Assembly: GCA_031552845.1 (NCBI GenBank)
Contig: JAVBMC010000005.1
Location: 1 to 64,000, forward strand
Source: JAVBMC01 sp031552845
GTDB taxonomy: Bacteria > Verrucomicrobiota > Kiritimatiellia > RFP12 > DVOR01
Direction: 5' to 3'
Length of the DNA stretch: 64,000 nt
Shown in pieces: positions 60,860-64,000 of this stretch (position 1 is the first letter of the stretch; the number at the start of each line of letters is the position of its first letter). Made by a program: the position numbers and the translations under genes. The notes below the pieces were generated by a model. It ran no database searches and was not told where the DNA came from. It saw nothing but the letters and a program-made list of their open reading frames with translations.

Positions 60860-61663
60860 ATGAACACAACTGACAAGCATCCCTTTTGGCATTATACCTT
60901 GCAATGGACGGCATTCTGCACCGTGAGAGTCGGCCAAGGCTCAATCATGATCGTCCGCGGACTGCTCGGCCTGCCCCGCATGCTCACGCATAGCGACACG
61001 TGGCACTCCTTCCTGCGCCAGCTCTATATTGCGGGTATCAGCAGCCTGCCTGTCGTCACCATTGTGGCGGTTTTCACCGGCATGATTCTGGCACTGCAAA
61101 CTGGGCTGGAACTCCAACGCCTGAACCAAGAGATGTATATCGGCTCCGCCGTCATGGTCTCCATGCTGCGGGAGATGGGCCCCTTCATGTCCGGGATGAT
61201 TCTTGCCGCCTGTGTCGGTTCCTCCATGGCCGCACAGCTCGGCAGCATGGTCGTCAACGAAGAAATCTCCGCGCTGGAAATGATGTCCGTCAACCCCATC
61301 ACCTTCCTCGTCACGCCACGCATCTGGGCGATGATGCTCATCCTGCCGCTGCTCTCCTTTTACACCTGCGCACTCGGACTGCTCGGCGGCGCCGTCATCG
61401 GCGTCACCCAGCTTAACGTCAACTTCCAGCAATACTTCAGCGTCGCCATGCACTGGGCGGAACTGAAAGACCTCTACGTCGGTCTCTTCAAGGCATTATG
61501 TTTCGGCGTGCTGATTTCCGGCATTGCCTGCTACCAGGGTTTGACCACGACGGGCGGCGCCGTCGGCGTTGGCCGCGTCACGCGCAACTCCGTCATTGGT
61601 GCGTTTCTCATGATTCTGGTGGTCGGCTACATCATCACCCGCTTCTTCTACACCTTCTACTAA
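60860..61663 (+). CDS. mlaE: MlaE-family ABC transporter permease
   Basis: MlaE is the inner-membrane permease of phospholipid transport between the membranes. The 267-residue product has the family core: FLRQLYIAGISSLPVVTIVA, FTGMILALQTGLELQR, REMGPFMSGMILAACVGSSM, AAQLGSMVVNEEISALEMM and INPITFLVTPRIWAMM-like sequence, with five to six membrane helices. The ATPase and MCE genes follow directly. Confidence 0.94.
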   Translation: MNTTDKHPFWHYTLQWTAFCTVRVGQGSIMIVRGLLGLPRMLTHSDTWHSFLRQLYIAGISSLPVVTIVAVFTGMILALQTGLELQRLNQEMYIGSAVMVSMLREMGPFMSGMILAACVGSSMAAQLGSMVVNEEISALEMMSVNPITFLVTPRIWAMMLILPLLSFYTCALGLLGGAVIGVTQLNVNFQQYFSVAMHWAELKDLYVGLFKALCFGVLISGIACYQGLTTTGGAVGVGRVTRNSVIGAFLMILVVGYIITRFFYTFY

Positions 61664-61667
61664 AACA

Positions 61668-62399
61668 ATGATCCGCCTCGAAAACATCACGAAAGTCCTC
61701 GACGGTAAAACCATCCTTGATGGCGTCTCCCTGCACGTGCAGAAGGGCGAGCTGTTTGTCATCACCGGGGCATCGGGTTCCGGCAAGACCGTCACGCTCA
61801 AGCTCATCAGCCGCCTGATGCTGCCTGACTCCGGAGCGATTTATATTGATGGCGATTGTATCACCGAAGCCAACCGCATGAAGGTAGCCGAAATCCGCCG
61901 CAAGATGGGTTACCTCTTCCAAAGCGGTGCTCTGCTCGCTTGGCTCAACCTTTACGAAAACATCGCCCTGCCCCTGCGCGAGAACACTCCGTTTAATGAA
62001 GACGAGATTGAAGCCCGCGTCATGGAAATGCTGGGCTTGGTGGGACTTGAGAATGACGCAGAGAAGTTCCCTGCTGAAATCTCAGGCGGCATGTGCAAAC
62101 GCGCCGGGCTTGCACGCGCCTTGGTCATGCGTCCGCAGTTCGTACTCTTCGACGAGCCAACCTCCGGCCTAGACCCCATCATGTCGCGGCAGATCGACGC
62201 CTTGGTACGCAAGCTGACCAGCGAGCTGCAGATGTCCAGTGTTGTCGTCACGCACGACCTGCGCGGCGCATTGGAATACGCCGACCGCATCACGCTGTTG
62301 CACAAGGGCAAGTTCCTCGACCCGACTGCCCCCGCACAATTTCACCAATCCCAAGAGCCTGAGGTGCAGAATTTCCTCAAGGCGCAGTTCATCATCTGA
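61668..62399 (+). CDS. mlaF: MlaF-family ABC transporter ATPase
   Basis: The 243-residue ATPase has Walker A GASGSGKTVTLKL, a Q-loop YLFQSGALLAWLN, the signature ISGGMCKRAGLARAL, Walker B VLFDEPTSGLDP and the switch VVTHDL. The SGGM signature and the QSGAL segment are typical for Mla/Ttg2A-type ATPases. It starts four bases after mlaE; no good ribosome binding site, so coupling is likely. Confidence 0.95.
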   Translation: MIRLENITKVLDGKTILDGVSLHVQKGELFVITGASGSGKTVTLKLISRLMLPDSGAIYIDGDCITEANRMKVAEIRRKMGYLFQSGALLAWLNLYENIALPLRENTPFNEDEIEARVMEMLGLVGLENDAEKFPAEISGGMCKRAGLARALVMRPQFVLFDEPTSGLDPIMSRQIDALVRKLTSELQMSSVVVTHDLRGALEYADRITLLHKGKFLDPTAPAQFHQSQEPEVQNFLKAQFII

Positions 62400-62414
62400 T
62401 TTTAGGAGCAACGT

Positions 62415-63521
62415 ATGAAAAAGCAATCCGATATCTTCAGCGAACTCATGGTCGGCATCTTTGTGTTGGCAGTGTTGGTGGTGCTGATCTTCTTCACCGT
62501 CATCGTGTCGGGCGCGGAAATCTTCACCGGCCATAAACGCGTCACACGCCACGCTCTCTTCTCCGACATCGGCGGCCTGCGCAAAAACGATAATGTCATC
62601 CTGCGCGGCATGACCGTTGGTAGCGTCACCGGTATGAAGCTGGAGGAAAACAACGTCCGCGTTGCGATGACGATTGATACCAATGTACAGCTGAAAGAGG
62701 GATATCGGATTACCGTAAAGCCCACCACTTTGCTCGGTGGACACTTCCTCTTGGTTGAAGAGGGCGATGGTGCGCCCGTAGCGGAAGACGCCGTACTGCA
62801 GGGAGCTCCGCCGTCCGACCTTCTGCGTGACATTGGCGAAGCCGTGAATGAAATCCGTTCAACACTCAGCAACAACGGTGTCTCCGGCATGCTCGCCAAC
62901 TTCAACAGCGCCTCGGCCTCCGTCAGTAATCTGCTCATGCGCGTCGAAAATGGCGAAGGCACCCTTGGCAAACTTTTCGCTAAAGACTCGCAAGTCTACG
63001 ATGATATCCAAACCAGCGTTGCCAACTTGAAAAGCGCTACCGCCAAATTGGAGAAGGGCGAAAGCACTCTCGGCAAACTGCTCTCTGACGATGCAGGCCC
63101 CTACGAAGACCTCAAGCAAACCGTGGCTTCTCTCAAGACCGTGGCGCAACGTATTGAAAACGGCGAAGGCTCCATCGGCCGCCTGCTCAAGGACGACGGA
63201 CAGGTTTATGAAGATTTCTCTGCCACGATTGCCAACATCAAAGACGTGACCGCCCGCATTCAAAAGGGCGAAGGTACCCTCGGCAAACTCATGTCCGAAG
63301 ATGCCGCCTTCTACACCAGCCTGTCCGAAGCGGCGGAATCACTCAAGACCGTTCTCGCCCGCCTCGAAAAGGGCGAAGGCTCGCTGGGCAAACTGTCGAA
63401 GGATGACGACCTGTACAAAGAGGTGCTCGGAACAATTAAAGACTCCCGTCAGGTTATCGATAACTTGCGCGACACCGCGCCGATTACCACCTTCTCGACA
63501 ATTCTCTTTGGTGCGCTGTAA
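62415..63521 (+). CDS. mlaD: MCE-domain lipid-transport protein with tandem C-terminal repeats
   Basis: The 368-residue protein has one N-terminal transmembrane segment (LMVGIFVLAVLVVLIFFTVI), then an MCE domain (FSDIGGLRKNDNVILRGMTVGSVTGM and VKPTTLLGGHFLLVEEG). Its long tail contains five near 35-residue repeats, each opening G-E-G/S-T/S-L/I-G-K/R-L, followed by a helix with Y-x-D/S and a second helix. The helices could form a long coiled tube or bundle in the periplasm. AGGAG lies before the ATG. It completes the mlaEFD transport unit; MlaC or MlaA are not in the window. Confidence 0.92.
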   Translation: MKKQSDIFSELMVGIFVLAVLVVLIFFTVIVSGAEIFTGHKRVTRHALFSDIGGLRKNDNVILRGMTVGSVTGMKLEENNVRVAMTIDTNVQLKEGYRITVKPTTLLGGHFLLVEEGDGAPVAEDAVLQGAPPSDLLRDIGEAVNEIRSTLSNNGVSGMLANFNSASASVSNLLMRVENGEGTLGKLFAKDSQVYDDIQTSVANLKSATAKLEKGESTLGKLLSDDAGPYEDLKQTVASLKTVAQRIENGEGSIGRLLKDDGQVYEDFSATIANIKDVTARIQKGEGTLGKLMSEDAAFYTSLSEAAESLKTVLARLEKGEGSLGKLSKDDDLYKEVLGTIKDSRQVIDNLRDTAPITTFSTILFGAL

Positions 63522-63523
63522 GC

Positions 63524-64000
63524 ATGGCTGAGGCGGAAACATCTCTTTCCCCTAAAGAAGCCGCTGTTTGGACACGCGGACATGTAGTTCCGTTTGCACT
63601 TTGGATTGCCGGATTGGCGTTGGTCGTCTGCGCTGACACTTTTTGGCCGGCAAGTCCGGTTGTCTTCGCACCGATTGTCTACGCCGTCAAATCTTTGCTC
63701 TGCGCCGCCCTGCTCTTCTGGTGGAAGCCATGGCGCTATTATGACGCCTGCACGCTACGCTCAATAGGTTGGGGATTGCTCGTCGGCTTATTTGTCGCCA
63801 TCATTTGGATTGCCCCCGAGACTGTCGGATTGCACTCCGGCATCCGTGACATTTATCACCGCTGGCTGATTGTCATGCCGGGTGTCTATCCCTCCTACTA
63901 CGATCCTGCGATATTCCCCGCTCTGCCATCGATGCACCCGTCTCTGGCCTACAGTCCGGGAGTCTGCGGCTGGACGCTGACTATCTGTAAACTGCTCGGT
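63524..64000 (+). CDS. CAAX-protease-like membrane protein, exosortase-associated type (cut by window edge)
   Basis: The frame opens two bases after mlaD and runs for 159 residues to the window end. Several hydrophobic segments are visible: HVVPFALWIAGLALVVCADT, VYAVKSLLCAALLFWW and GWGLLVGLFVAIIWIAPE. The pattern of 'YAVKS...LL.WW..W.YYD......IGWGL.VG..V..IWI' fits the CAAX-protease-related proteins linked with exosortase/PEP-CTERM systems (as I recall, TIGR03008). The catalytic EE and H motifs would lie beyond the edge. It may serve the anchoring of secreted proteins. Confidence 0.55.
   Translation, partial: MAEAETSLSPKEAAVWTRGHVVPFALWIAGLALVVCADTFWPASPVVFAPIVYAVKSLLCAALLFWWKPWRYYDACTLRSIGWGLLVGLFVAIIWIAPETVGLHSGIRDIYHRWLIVMPGVYPSYYDPAIFPALPSMHPSLAYSPGVCGWTLTICKLLG

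Overview
The window looks like part of a chromosome of an anaerobic, diderm bacterium. I infer a member of the PVC group (Kiritimatiellota, Lentisphaerota or Verrucomicrobiota-like), but there is no rRNA here to prove it. The pointers are a lipid-transport MlaE/F/D set (needs an outer membrane), a TonB-like protein, a pyrophosphate-type phosphofructokinase, a rubredoxin-first rubrerythrin, an exosortase-associated CAAX-protease-like gene at the right edge, and a giant secreted protein built on calcium-binding DxDxDG repeats.

Layout. 1-840: the end of an IS1595-like transposase and a small secreted-protein gene framed by two copies of a 19-bp sequence. 0.97-4.87 kb: acyl-CoA dehydrogenase and an ETF:quinone-oxidoreductase-like flavoprotein. 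5.08-13.13 kb: one tight operon of panB, a lone ketosynthase, a degenerate acyltransferase/dehydratase fused to a phosphopantetheinyl transferase, a RicT/PSP1 protein, aroQ and PPi-phosphofructokinase. 13.13-14.73 kb: non-coding patchwork of dispersed repeats. 14.89-24.55 kb: a 2935-residue secreted protein (four repeated modules, TSP3-like linkers, C-terminal HExxHxxGxxD site) and a partner secreted protein, with the same dispersed repeat on the far side. 25.0-31.2 kb (minus strand): a complete overlapping trp operon, E-GD-C-F-B-A. 31.4-38.6 kb: a membrane-anchored repeat protein, rplU-rpmA-obgE, then fabH-fabF-fabZ. 38.7-40.3 kb (minus): citrate synthase and tRNA-His. 40.6-46.4 kb: argC, parB, an M28 lipoprotein peptidase, a TonB-like protein, malate/lactate dehydrogenase and a pseudouridine synthase. 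46.8-52.4 kb (minus): second trpB, DUF3332 lipoprotein, esterase, thiE, phosphoribosyltransferase and three unknown membrane proteins. 52.6-56.2 kb: pdxB, a U32 family protein and an ATP-grasp-HAD fusion. 56.3-59.5 kb: rubrerythrin, argF and pyrB. 59.55-64 kb: a WPFY-repeat protein, mlaE, mlaF, mlaD and the start of an exosortase-type CAAX-protease-like gene.

The genes give the cell tryptophan, arginine, pyrimidine, pantothenate, thiamine, PLP and fatty-acid steps. Promoters with near-consensus -35/-10 boxes sit very close to several start codons, and one (panB) seems to leave almost no leader.

The most unusual signal is not a gene. Intergenic DNA at about 14.3, 33.5, 46.6 and 57.1 kb carries arrays of short palindromes set at a 22-23-bp pitch. 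The palindrome sequences differ from array to array, while the architecture is the same. At 57.1 kb six 14-bp palindromes follow each other at exactly 23 bp. I know no named repeat class that this fits.
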